In this document: piece by piece, positions 15,760-23,679 of the stretch
Numbering within the stretch: the stretch's first letter is position 1
Layout: each line of letters opens with the position of its first letter
Origin: Actinobacteria bacterium UBA5182
Lineage (GTDB): Bacteria; Actinomycetota; UBA4738
DNA: 26,856 nucleotides
Assembly (NCBI GenBank): GCA_002413185.1
Contig: DHWM01000031.1
Location: forward strand, 1 to 26,856
Reading direction: 5' to 3'
Notes under the pieces: generated by a model
Seen by the model: only the letters and a program-made list of their open reading frames with translations
What the model was told of the DNA's origin: nothing
Database searches by the model: none
Made by a program: the position numbers and the translations under genes

Positions 15760-16245
15760 ATGGGCTGGTACGCCGAATGGATCAGGCGCCGGGGCCACGC
15801 CCGGTGGTTCGCCGCGTTCGGGAGCAAGGTGGCCCCCCGAGTGGACCGCGTCCTGTACCGGCTGAGCGGTGGCCGGCTGGTGGCGACGGGGCCCGCCGTG
15901 TTTCCCACGCTGCTCCTGACGACGGTAGGCCGGAAGTCCGGACAGAATCGAACCGTCCCACTCCTGTACGTCCGCGACGGCGACAACCTCCTGGTGGCAG
16001 GGTCGAACTGGGGCCAGAAGGAGGAGCCGGCGTGGGCCAGGAACCTCTCCGGGAACCCCCGAGCCCGCGTCCAGATCGGCTCCGCGCGGCGCGAATATGT
16101 GGCGCGGGTTGCCACCGATGAGGAGAAAACGGGGCTGTGGCCCAAGCTCGACGAGATGTGGCCGGCCTACGACACCTACCGGAAGCGGAGCGGCAGGGAC
16201 ATCAAGGTCTTCGTGCTCGAACCGGCCTCTCCGCCGGCGACCTGA
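15760..16245 (+). CDS. Deazaflavin (F420)-dependent nitroreductase-family oxidoreductase (DDN-like)
   Basis: The protein has 161 residues, a split beta-barrel of the Ddn/FDOR type. Typical stretches are LLLTTVGRKSGQNRTVPLLY, DNLLVAGSNWGQKEEPAWA, RNLSGNPRARVQIG and, near the end, WPKLDEMWPAYDTYRKRSG. Such proteins use reduced coenzyme F420 to reduce quinones or nitro compounds, often at the membrane. F420 use is inferred from the family, not seen directly. The ATG at 15760 follows the kinase stop by 16 bp, with GGAG about 10 bases upstream. It lies between two related histidine kinases, which hints at a redox link, but that is only context. Confidence 0.88.
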   Translation: MGWYAEWIRRRGHARWFAAFGSKVAPRVDRVLYRLSGGRLVATGPAVFPTLLLTTVGRKSGQNRTVPLLYVRDGDNLLVAGSNWGQKEEPAWARNLSGNPRARVQIGSARREYVARVATDEEKTGLWPKLDEMWPAYDTYRKRSGRDIKVFVLEPASPPAT

Positions 16246-16290
16246 TCGTCGCCCCGAACCGGGTTGGGCGGTTCCCGACAACAGTGTCTT

Positions 16291-16320
16291 TCGGCTCAAT
16301 TTTCGAGCTCAAAACGCCGA
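16291..16320. promoter_or_regulatory. AT-rich nested inverted repeat upstream of the second histidine kinase
   Basis: In the 89-bp gap between the oxidoreductase stop (16245) and the kinase start, TCGGC at 16291-16295 is matched by GCCGA at 16316-16320. Inside them TTTT (16300-16303) faces AAAA (16311-16314) around the palindrome GAGCTC (16305-16310). This is the most AT-rich patch nearby. It may be an operator or an RNA hairpin (terminator or leader) for the gene at 16335. It is imperfect, with a 4-base bulge on one side and single unpaired bases, so chance is possible. Confidence 0.35.
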
Positions 16321-16334
16321 CCACATCAGGAGAC

Positions 16335-18191
16335 ATGAAGACCGTGGCCACAAAGCCTGCGCCCGAGCACGAACGCCCCGACCCGATGCCGGTCATCCCG
16401 CCTCGGGAGACGCGCTCCGAGTATTTGCAGCGGCAGTGGCGAAAGGTGCTGGCCGCCAAGGTGGTCGGCGTGGTGACGGCGGACCTCCTGGTGTTCGTCC
16501 TGGTCAAGGACGCCGACACCCGCCGTCTCTTCCTGCTGATCACGGCCGGCATCTACCTGCCGCTTTCGCTCGTGCTGTACGCCGGGCAGCGCCACCGGCC
16601 TGCCCCACCCACGCCGGCATGGTGCGGGATCACGCTCCTGGACATCGGTGTGATCGGCGCCACCCAGGCGGTCTTCCCTCGCCTCTCGGTGGCGTTCCTT
16701 GGTCTCACCGCGATCGTCATGGTCTCGGCCGTCCTGCTGGGGATTCGGTGGAGCCTCATCGTGGCGGCCGTGTCCTGGGCATGCCTGCTCGCGGCGACGA
16801 TCTTCGGGGACCCCGGGCAGCCCAGCCCATTCTCCGTGGTGATGGCCGGGCTGCTCCTGCTCGGGATGGCCTACCTCCTGGGAAGCCTGGGCGAGGACGA
16901 ACGCCGAGCTGCCGACCGGAGCCGGCGGCTGGCCGAGGCCATCGCCTCGGTGGGGTCCAGCCTGGAGCTCGGCGAGGTGCTGGAGACGCTGTGCGACGCC
17001 GCTCGCCAGGCCATGGACGCGCGGGTCGCCGTGGTCCTGGCCGTGGAGAGCCAGTACCTCCGGTTCGGCGCTGGGAGCGGCCAGCCGGAGAACTTCGTGC
17101 AGGCCGAAGTGGTCCTGGCCGATCTCCTTCGAAACCCCGCCCTCAGCGAATCACCCACGGCTCGGGCGGTCCGGTCGATGGCACCGGCGCCGGTGGAGGA
17201 CGTCCTCACCGATGAGACCGTGAGCCCGTGGCGGGACACGGCGAAGGCACTCGACTTCCGCTCACTGGTCTCGGTGCCCGTGCACCGGGATGGCACGGCG
17301 GTGGGGGTCCTGAACGTCTATCTCCGCAGGCCGCACCGGTTCACCTCTGAAGAGACCGAATTCCTGATCGCCCTGGCGGAGCACGCGGGGATCGCCATCG
17401 ACCGGGCCCGGCTGTTCGCGCACGAGAAGGAGGCGGCGGAGCGGCTCCGCGACCTCGACCGGCTGAAGTCCGACTTCGTGGCGACCGTCAGCCACGAGCT
17501 CCGGACCCCGCTCACCGCGATCGAGGGGTTCGCCCTGACCCTTCGCCAGAGCTGGCGGCAGTTCCCCGCGGAGATCCGGGACGAATTGCTGGAACGTCTG
17601 GAGGACAACTCGAGGAGCCTGGAGCACCTGATCACCCACCTGCTGGACTTCGGCCGGTTGGAGCGGGGGGAGTTCCAGGTCCAGCTGGCGGACGAGGACG
17701 TCGACGAACTGGTCGATCGCATCCTGGGGAACATGGTGCACGAGCTCGCCGGGCACGCCCTGGTGTCAGACGTCGTCCCCGGCCTCCGGGTCATGGCCGA
17801 CCGCTACGCGTTCGATCGCATCCTGGGGAACCTGCTCTCGAACGCGGCGAAGTTCTCCCCGCCAGGAAGCGTGATCGAGGTGGACGCCGTCCGGTCCGGA
17901 GACGAGGTCCAGATCGCGGTTCGGGATCGCGGGCCTGGGATCCCCCCGCAGGACCTGGAGCACGTGTTCGACCGGTTCTATCGGGGGGTTCAACGGGCCC
18001 GTGGGACTGGCATCGGTCTGGCCGTGGTGAAGGACCTGGTCGAGCTCCACGGCGGCCGGGTGGAGGTGGCGAACGCTCCGGTCAATGGCGGCGGCGGTGC
18101 CCTGTTCACCGTCTATCTCCCCTGGTCTCGACCGGCGTCCGAGCCCGGAGACGTGGACATGGCCACCACCGTTCCGGCGTCCCGCCACTAG
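16335..18191 (+). CDS. Membrane sensor histidine kinase with GAF domain
   Basis: The protein has about 618 residues. The N-terminal part has about six membrane helices between residues ~35 and 190 (for example KVVGVVTADLLVFVLV, LFLLITAGIYLPLSLVLY, LTAIVMVSAVLLGI). A GAF domain lies at ~205-350 (LEVLETLCDAARQAMDARV-like segment and LVSVPVHRDGTAVGVLNVYL). The HisKA motif is SHELRTPLTAIEG with His387. The HATPase has N-box LGNLLSNAAKFSP, G1 VRDRGPGIPP and G2 GTGIGLAVV. The start is uncertain: AGGAG at 16328-16332 lies only 2 bases before ATG 16335, while a GTG at 16344 is 11 bases away. Its kinase core resembles that of the kinase at 14541, so they may be paralogues. No response regulator is adjacent. 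It ends 4 bp from the convergent dehydrogenase gene. Confidence 0.9.
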   Translation: MKTVATKPAPEHERPDPMPVIPPRETRSEYLQRQWRKVLAAKVVGVVTADLLVFVLVKDADTRRLFLLITAGIYLPLSLVLYAGQRHRPAPPTPAWCGITLLDIGVIGATQAVFPRLSVAFLGLTAIVMVSAVLLGIRWSLIVAAVSWACLLAATIFGDPGQPSPFSVVMAGLLLLGMAYLLGSLGEDERRAADRSRRLAEAIASVGSSLELGEVLETLCDAARQAMDARVAVVLAVESQYLRFGAGSGQPENFVQAEVVLADLLRNPALSESPTARAVRSMAPAPVEDVLTDETVSPWRDTAKALDFRSLVSVPVHRDGTAVGVLNVYLRRPHRFTSEETEFLIALAEHAGIAIDRARLFAHEKEAAERLRDLDRLKSDFVATVSHELRTPLTAIEGFALTLRQSWRQFPAEIRDELLERLEDNSRSLEHLITHLLDFGRLERGEFQVQLADEDVDELVDRILGNMVHELAGHALVSDVVPGLRVMADRYAFDRILGNLLSNAAKFSPPGSVIEVDAVRSGDEVQIAVRDRGPGIPPQDLEHVFDRFYRGVQRARGTGIGLAVVKDLVELHGGRVEVANAPVNGGGGALFTVYLPWSRPASEPGDVDMATTVPASRH

Positions 18192-18195
18192 CCGC

Positions 18196-19299
18196 TCACT
18201 CGAGGGGCGCAACTTCCACGTAGACCTTGATGGCGCCCCGCTCCCCGAGCGCTTCGAACGCCTTCTCGTACTTCTCCAGCCCGTGGATGGGATGGGTGAG
18301 CAACCGCTCCAGCCATCCGGGGTAATGGGCCTGGCACGTCGCCAGATCCCGCACGCCGGCTTCGAAGTGCTCCCGGTTCGCGTTCACCGTGCCGAACATG
18401 ACCTTGTTCCCGAGGACGAACCCGAGGTTCAACGCATCGGACTTCACCTCGGTGGTGCGACTTCCTCCGGTGACGCTGGAGAGCACCAGCACCCCGTTCT
18501 TTCCCAGCTCCCCCATCGCCTCGAAGGCCAGCGGAGAGAACCCGGTGGCTTCGAAGATCAGGTCGAACGGCCCGAACTCCTTCGACGCATCGGGGAGACT
18601 GACCCGCTTGGTGCTGAGGTAGCGGGCCCCGAGGGCTTCGATCAGGTCGGAGTTGAGGTACGGGGGCTCGTCCAGGCCGAACGTGCTCACGTCGAGGCCC
18701 CGAAGTCGCAGGGCCATCGCGGCCAGCAACCCGATGGTTCCGGCTCCCAGGACCGCCGCCCGCTCCGGCCGCCACACCTTCATCCGGCGCTGGATCTCGA
18801 AGGCCTGGGTGATGCCCTTTTCGATCACCGAGGTCGGCTCCATCAGCACCCCGACCCTGCGGAGCTCGCCCGGGATGCGGATCAGGAAACGCGGCTCGTC
18901 GACGTAGGCCTCCGTGAGGAAGCCGTGCAGGAGGTTGATGCCGTGCTCGTGGTAGGTCTCGTCGAGCGTGAAGTCCGGCATGGCGATCGAGTCGTAGATG
19001 CTGTCGCCGGGCCGCCGGACCATGCACACCACGTGGTCGCCGGGAGCGACCTCCGTGACCGCCGGGCCGACCTGTTCGACCACGCCGAAGCTCTCGTGCC
19101 CGAGGATCAGGAAGTCCGAGCCCGGAGGAGGGGCGCCGTACTCACCGGCGTTGATCTCCTTGTCCGTACCGTCGAGCCCGACCCGGAGGACCTTCACCAG
19201 AACGCCTCTTCCGCCGGGAACGTCGTCCAGCGTGGGCTGGGGGATGTCCCGGAGGCGGGCGCTGTTGGACGTGCGAGGAGTGACCGTGATCGCCTTCAT
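18196..19299 (-). CDS. gdh: Glucose 1-dehydrogenase-like zinc-dependent alcohol dehydrogenase
   Basis: The protein has 367 residues in the medium-chain dehydrogenase family and is closest in pattern to archaeal-type glucose dehydrogenases, which oxidise glucose to gluconolactone with NAD(P). Probable catalytic zinc residues are Asp43 in GLDGTDKEI, His68 and Glu69 in ILGHESFGVVE, and the Glu in VLMEPTSVIEKG. The cofactor loop is VLGAGTIGLLAAM. The four-cysteine structural zinc lobe is missing: the region reads MVRRPGDSIYDS, then a YHEHGINLLHGFLTE stretch, as in haloarchaeal enzymes. ATG 19299 overlaps the stop of the upstream glycosidase remnant (ATGA), so translation may be coupled. The exact sugar is inferred. 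Confidence 0.82.
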   Translation of the reverse strand: MKAITVTPRTSNSARLRDIPQPTLDDVPGGRGVLVKVLRVGLDGTDKEINAGEYGAPPPGSDFLILGHESFGVVEQVGPAVTEVAPGDHVVCMVRRPGDSIYDSIAMPDFTLDETYHEHGINLLHGFLTEAYVDEPRFLIRIPGELRRVGVLMEPTSVIEKGITQAFEIQRRMKVWRPERAAVLGAGTIGLLAAMALRLRGLDVSTFGLDEPPYLNSDLIEALGARYLSTKRVSLPDASKEFGPFDLIFEATGFSPLAFEAMGELGKNGVLVLSSVTGGSRTTEVKSDALNLGFVLGNKVMFGTVNANREHFEAGVRDLATCQAHYPGWLERLLTHPIHGLEKYEKAFEALGERGAIKVYVEVAPLE

Positions 19300-19595
19300 C
19301 CGCTTTCTCCCGTGTCTGTGTCATTGGATGCGCCGCCGCGTCCGGCCCGCACGATGAGGTCGGCCACCAGCCCGGGCCATCCCGTCTGGTGCGACGCGCC
19401 GAGGCCGGCGCCCGTGTCGCCGTGGAAATACTCGTGGAATGGGATCATGTCGTGCCATGCGGGGTCGGTCTGCCTCAGGTCGTAGGAGCCGAACACGGGC
19501 CTTCGTCCCTCCTGGTCGTCCAGAGACAGCGCCACGAGGCGCCGCGACCGTCTCCATTCGGCGGAGCGGAGACGGTCTCGTTCGGCGTTCGGCAT
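19296..19595 (-). pseudogene. GH63/MGH1-like glycosidase with large internal in-frame deletion
   Basis: The reading frame is 99 residues long. The first ~17 residues (PNAERDRLRSAEWRR) look like the N-terminus of large GH63-like (MGH1-type) glycosidases, in which WGPYLSERQWGTVREDYS normally follows. The rest (RRLVALSLDDQEGRRPVFG, then HEYFHGDTGAGLGASHQTGW) is the extreme C-terminus of the same family. About 750-800 residues between them, including the catalytic domain, are absent. The join falls around Arg16-Ser17 and keeps the frame. It cannot be an active glycosidase. It keeps ATGA coupling to the glucose dehydrogenase, which fits an old sugar-release plus glucose-oxidation operon. An assembly collapse is the alternative. 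There is no clear ribosome site before ATG 19595. Confidence 0.72.
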
Positions 19596-19692
19596 GCGGG
19601 GCAGTGTACGGAAGCAGTGCGAGCCTCGGGGATGAGGTCACATCCCGTCGGGCAGAATAGGAAGGAACACCGCCGAAGGGAGGCCGGACGCC

Positions 19693-20697
19693 ATGGCACG
19701 GGCCATCTGGAGCGGGACGCTCAGCTTCGGGCTGGTCAGCATCCCGGTGAAGCTCTACACCGCGACGTCGCCCCGGGACGTCCGGTTCCATCAGTTCGAA
19801 CGGGACTCCGGACGGCGCATCCGACTCCAGCGCGTGGCGGCCGGAGGCGAGAGCGCCGCTGTGTCCGCCCGGGAGCGCCCCGAACCGGAGGAAACCTCCC
19901 AGAACCGATCCGTTCCGGAGGCTTCCGGGGGGAACGAACCGGCCCGGACGGTGGAGGCGCCCACCCCAGCAACCGGGTCTAACGCGCCGGTCGCCTACCA
20001 GGACGTGGTGAAGGGGTACGAGGTGGACCGGGATCGCTACGTCATGGTGACCCCGGAAGAGCTGCGGGCCTTGGAGCCCGAGCGTAGCCGGGCCATCGAG
20101 ATCGAGGACTTCGTGGATCTCGCCCAGATCGATCCGGTGTACTTCGAGAAGAGCTACTACGTGGCGCCGTCGCGCGGAGTCGGAGCGGAGAAGCCGTACG
20201 CCCTGCTGCTCGGGGCGCTCGAGGAGTCGGGAAAGGCCGGGATCGCTCGGTTCGTCCTGCGGAGCAAGCAATACCTCGCCGCGATCCGCGCGATGGAGGC
20301 CGTGATCGGTCTCGAGACGATGTACTTCGCCGACGAGGTGCGGCCCGTTTCGGAGATCGACAACGTCCCCGGCGGCGTGGACGTCGCCGAACGCGAACTC
20401 CAGATGGCCACCCAGCTCATCGACCTGCTGGTCACAGAGTGGGACCCGGCTCGCTACCCGGACGCCTACCGTGAGAGCGTCCTCGACCTGATCGAGTCGA
20501 AGCGCGGGGTCATCACGGTGGCCCAGGAGGAGGAGCCGGCCGAGCCCGCCCGCGTGGCGGACCTGATGCTGGCGCTCAAGGCCAGCCTCGAAGCCGTGAA
20601 GAAGGGCTCCGAGACGAAGACCAGGGCGGACGGGCCCGACGCTGCGGCGCCATCCGGCGTCTCTGGGCGGCAGGCCCGACGTCGTCGCACCGGCTAG
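19693..20697 (+). CDS. ku: Ku protein (non-homologous end joining)
   Basis: This is bacterial Ku, a homodimeric ring that binds DNA double-strand ends and recruits LigD. The start ARAIWSGTLSFGLVSIPVKL is the family hallmark. Later parts include QDVVKGYEVDRDRYVMVTPE, YVAPSRGVGAEKPYALL and MYFADEVRP, ending with helix EWDPARYPDAYRESVLDLI and a basic Lys/Arg tail. At 334 residues it is longer than most (~260-300). The extra length comes from a Pro/Glu/Ser-rich insert of about 45 residues at ~50-98, where other Ku proteins have a short cysteine-containing turn. No ligD is in the window. ATG 19693 has GGGAGG about 10 bases upstream. Its promoter should lie in the 97-bp gap shared with the divergent remnant gene; CAGAAT near 19655 is a weak -10 candidate. 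Confidence 0.93.
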   Translation: MARAIWSGTLSFGLVSIPVKLYTATSPRDVRFHQFERDSGRRIRLQRVAAGGESAAVSARERPEPEETSQNRSVPEASGGNEPARTVEAPTPATGSNAPVAYQDVVKGYEVDRDRYVMVTPEELRALEPERSRAIEIEDFVDLAQIDPVYFEKSYYVAPSRGVGAEKPYALLLGALEESGKAGIARFVLRSKQYLAAIRAMEAVIGLETMYFADEVRPVSEIDNVPGGVDVAERELQMATQLIDLLVTEWDPARYPDAYRESVLDLIESKRGVITVAQEEEPAEPARVADLMLALKASLEAVKKGSETKTRADGPDAAAPSGVSGRQARRRRTG

Positions 20698-20700
20698 ACG

Positions 20701-20714
20701 GGGCTAGACAGCCC
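20701..20714. terminator. Small hairpin between convergent ku and DUF1684 genes
   Basis: GGGCT and AGCCC form a 5-bp stem around the tetraloop AGAC, in the 26-bp gap after the ku stop. There is no T-run on either side, so intrinsic termination is only a possibility. The ku stop TAG is followed 7 bases later by a second TAG inside the hairpin. Confidence 0.25.
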
Positions 20715-20723
20715 TCCCCGCAC

Positions 20724-21557
20724 TCAGTGTGCACCGCCTCCCTGGTGCCGCTTCTCCCCCGCTTCGATTCGGAGGGACAGGCGGTTCTCCGGCAGCGGGA
20801 GCACGCACGTGGCGAACGGGGTGAACACGCAGGGCGGGTTGTAGGACTTGTTGAAGTCCACGACCACGACACCGCGGTCGTCCGGTGGAGCCGAGTAGAG
20901 GTACCTCCCGCCCTCGAACGTGGTGTCCCCGTTCGTGGCATCTCCGAACACAATGAACAGGTCGTCTTCGTCGCTCTCCTGAAACGCCTCCAGGCGGCTC
21001 GGTGCCCCGTCGATGTCGAAGGCCAGCGTTCCGGGCGCCGAGTACGTCTGGCCGGTCCCCAGCACGTCGGGCGCCAGCACAGTCCGGCCGGGCGCCGGCT
21101 CGAATCGGGCTTCGACGCGCCACCGCACGTCGATCGGATAGCTCTCGATCGTTCCGAACGATCGACGTGCCGGGCTGTCGGAGTCCTTCACCCGCACCGC
21201 CGGCCGGCCCTCCCGTCGGATCACGTGGAACCGGAGCGTTCCCACCTCCACGACGGTCGGGTCCCCGTCGGCATCGTCGGCGAGGTCGAGCAAGCCGGCC
21301 GGCTCACCGTCGACCGACAGCCCGGCACCGATGTTCGCGACCAATCGCACCCGGGATCCCCGCACCTCGATGGCGCCGGCCCGAGCCGGACCCTTCGGAA
21401 GCACGACGTCATTGGAAGGATCGGACCCCAAGGTGTTCTCGCCCTCCCGGAGCCACTCCAAGGCGACCAGAGACAGCCACCCATCCGGGCTGAGGAGCCT
21501 GGCCAAGCGGCCCGCCCTCCATCGCTCGACCTCCTCGGCCTCTTCGGGCCGGCGCAC
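20724..21557 (-). CDS. DUF1684 family protein
   Basis: The protein has 277 residues and clearly belongs to DUF1684: SPDGWLSLVALEWLREGENTL near the start, VRVKDSDSPARRSF in the middle, and at the end the strongly conserved VVVDFNKSYNPPCVFTPF followed by PLPENRLSLRIEAGEK. The function is unknown; the conserved Asn/Pro/Cys region suggests an enzyme or metal site. No signal peptide is seen. The GTG at 21557 lacks a good ribosome site, but homology starts about ten residues later, so the start is plausible. It follows the PilX-like gene on the same strand by only 13 bp and may be co-transcribed, but I see no functional link. Confidence 0.88.
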   Translation of the reverse strand: MRRPEEAEEVERWRAGRLARLLSPDGWLSLVALEWLREGENTLGSDPSNDVVLPKGPARAGAIEVRGSRVRLVANIGAGLSVDGEPAGLLDLADDADGDPTVVEVGTLRFHVIRREGRPAVRVKDSDSPARRSFGTIESYPIDVRWRVEARFEPAPGRTVLAPDVLGTGQTYSAPGTLAFDIDGAPSRLEAFQESDEDDLFIVFGDATNGDTTFEGGRYLYSAPPDDRGVVVVDFNKSYNPPCVFTPFATCVLPLPENRLSLRIEAGEKRHQGGGAH

Positions 21558-21570
21558 CCGCGGATGATAC

Positions 21571-23021
21571 CTAGCAGTTCGGGGCGGTGGTGGGCGGCGG
21601 GCCGGTGACCACCTCGCGGATGCACTTCACGTCCTGGGAGGCGGCGTTCGCCGCGCCGCCGGGAACGGGAACCTGCTTGTACCCGAAGCTGACGTTGTTG
21701 TTCCAGTTCACGGTCCCGGCGAAGATCTGCCCAGCCGCCAGCGACACGTTCGAGTTCATCGTCACGGCGCAGTTCGTGTTGGCGAAGAAAAGGGCGTTGA
21801 GGCCCGAGGCGACGCCACTGTTCGTGCTGGTGGTGAGGTCGCAGGGGGCCGTGTTCGCCATGCCGGCGAACAGGTAGACGTTCCACGGTCCGGTCCCGGC
21901 GGCGGGCACGAGCTTGGCGTTGGTGCCGAACGTGATCCCCCCATCGGTGATGACGGCCAGGTTCCCCTTGACGGTGTAGGTGGTGTTGTCCGTGAACGTC
22001 ATCGCGCAGGCCGGGGTCACCCTGACGACGTAGCTCCCACTGGCGGCGCCGAACCAGTTGTTGATGTCGGAGACGGCTGTCGAACAATTGGAGTACGTCG
22101 AGCGGATCGTGTATCCCGCCGCCGTCCAGTCGGCGGACACGAACGTGAACGAGGGGAACTCTGGGTCGGGAGGACCGAAGTCACGTTCTTGGTCCGGGTG
22201 CCGTCGATCTGCCCGGCGCCGCCCACGGTGATCGCGCTGCCGGCCTTGGCGTCTCCGTAGACATGGGCGAAGCTGAGGATCGATATCGACGACGTCGAGG
22301 ACGTCACGTTCCCACGGACCACGGAGCCAGCGGTCATGCTGACCGCGCCGCCTGCCCACAGGTCCTGCTTGACCTCGCTGTTGCTCCCAAGCGTGATCGA
22401 ACCCTGCGCGTACAGATTTCTCGTAGAACACCGAGTTGCTGCTGGTGGACAGGTTCCCGTTCGTGTAGACGGTAGCGTCGTTCCCCACGGTGCCGTCCAC
22501 CTGGGCGTTGCCCTTGAGGTTCGCCGCCGTGTTGGCGAAGATGCCGACCGGCGGAAACGCGCCCTGAACCGACGGCACGAACGTGACATAGGCCTCGAAC
22601 GTTCGGGCAGGCAACGACGTGACGGCCGTCCCCACCGATCGGATCCGGACCGCGTTGGCCGAGGCCGAAGGGGGACAGCTCAACTGGGTGGGTGGGCTGG
22701 TGGATGCGTGTAGAAGGTCGGCGTCACCGTGAACGAACTCGCCGGTGTCGTCCCGAGCGTCTTGGTCACCGAACACGGCGCCGAGGAGAGCGCCACGCTC
22801 TGGAGCTGTGAGAGGTAGTAGTCGACGCCTGCCTCGGCCGCGTCGACCGCCTGGAGCCGGCGACGGTCGTTCCCGCTGGCCGTGCTGTTGCTGACGGCGA
22901 TCTGGATGATGGCCGCTCCCAGGATGAACACGGCAACGGAGATGAGGACGGCCGCGATCATGGTGAAACCGCCATCGTCGCCCAGCCGGCGCCCGTACTT
23001 CCCTCTGGTCGGTCCCGTCAT
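21571..23021 (-). pseudogene. PilX/GspK-like minor pilin with beta-solenoid body, broken by three frameshifts
   Basis: Read through three frames, this gives one protein of about 483 residues. It starts at ATG 23021 (AGGAG 8 bases upstream). The class III leader ends GDDGG, then FTMIAAVLISVAVFILGAA, so Glu at +5 of the mature protein is Ala, as in tip-type GspK pilins. VDAAEAGVDYYLSQL follows, typical of PilX. The middle is a bactofilin-like array of short strands (NAQVDGTVGNDATVYTNG, VVRGNV, HVYGDAKAGSAITVGG). The C-terminal domain has two-strand repeats and cysteines, ending PTTAPNC. Frame breaks lie near 22706 (one base missing), at 22417-22419 (one extra T in a TTT run) and at 22168-22170 (one base missing at GGG). 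Restoring them makes 1452 bases, an exact multiple of three. Decay and sequencing error are both possible. Confidence 0.75.
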
Positions 23022-23043
23022 CTCGCTGCTCCTGTCGTGGTCC

Positions 23044-23679
23044 TCATCCGGTCGGCACCGGAGTACACACGTCGGCGAACGTGGTGTTCCGGACGGCGAA
23101 CGAGCTCTGAACCCGGACGGTCTGTTGCAAGGAGGCCGCACTCCCCTGCCGCGTGTTCACCAGAAAGGTCACGTCCAGGATCCGCCCCGCGCTGGCGGGA
23201 TCCAGACGAAATGCCTGGACCTGTGGGGTGATCGCCTGGTTGACGAGGTTGTTGGCCATGGTCGCCCAGGCCGTCGCGGCCGCCGGGTTCCCGGCGGGCC
23301 ATTGCCGCCGAAGCAATTGCTGGCTGGACAGCCGCCACTGCACGCACACGGGCTGATCGGAGTTCCGGGTCGGCGCGTTGGCCTGCGTGTAGATCCGCAG
23401 GCCCTAGTAGGCGGTGGAGGGCGACGGTTCGCCCGCGGGGTCGTACAGCAGGCTCCCCGAGCGGATCTCCTTGTCGATCTCCTGGAGCGCCAGCCGAGCC
23501 TGGTCGTTGTTGTTGCTTCGATCGGACTCGCGGGCCACGCCCTTCTCGACGGAGGCCAGGATGGAAAGGAACGCCGTCACCACGACACCCATGACGGCCG
23601 CCGCGATCATCATCTCGATGAGGGTGAACCCGCGTTGGTCGGAGCCCTTCGCCGGGAGAGTCTTCGCGAGGGTCTTCAT
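23044..23679 (-). pseudogene. PulJ/PilW-like minor pilin with in-frame TAG at codon 92
   Basis: The gene has 212 codons from ATG 23679 to TGA 23044. The prepilin site is DQRG, then FTLIEMMIAAAVMGVVVTAF with the usual Glu5. ARLALQEIDKEIRSGSLLYD follows, as in PulJ/PilW proteins. Codon 92 (23404-23406) is TAG, but the same frame continues cleanly as GLRIYTQANAPTR, then CVQWRLSSQQL and ends VRNTTFADVCTPVPTG. No base is missing, so it is a nonsense change (Trp TGG or Tyr TAC/TAT are one step away) or a sequence error. The ATG overlaps the PilV-like stop (TGATG), and the PilX-like start follows 22 bp later, so the three form one operon. Such proteins form the tip or priming complex of type IV pili or type II-like pseudopili. 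Confidence 0.75.

Noticed and set aside
14499..16145. 548-codon frame opposite the PAS kinase
   Set aside because: It is antisense to a well-supported kinase and oxidoreductase; its composition is that of a reverse-frame artefact.
19321..20271. 316-codon minus frame across the ku start
   Set aside because: It overlaps the shared promoter gap and ku; its only meaningful part is off-frame to the GH63-like remnant.
22150..22720. Programmed frameshifting in the PilX-like gene
   Set aside because: Three shifts of both signs without slippery heptamers or downstream structures are far better explained by mutation or sequence error.
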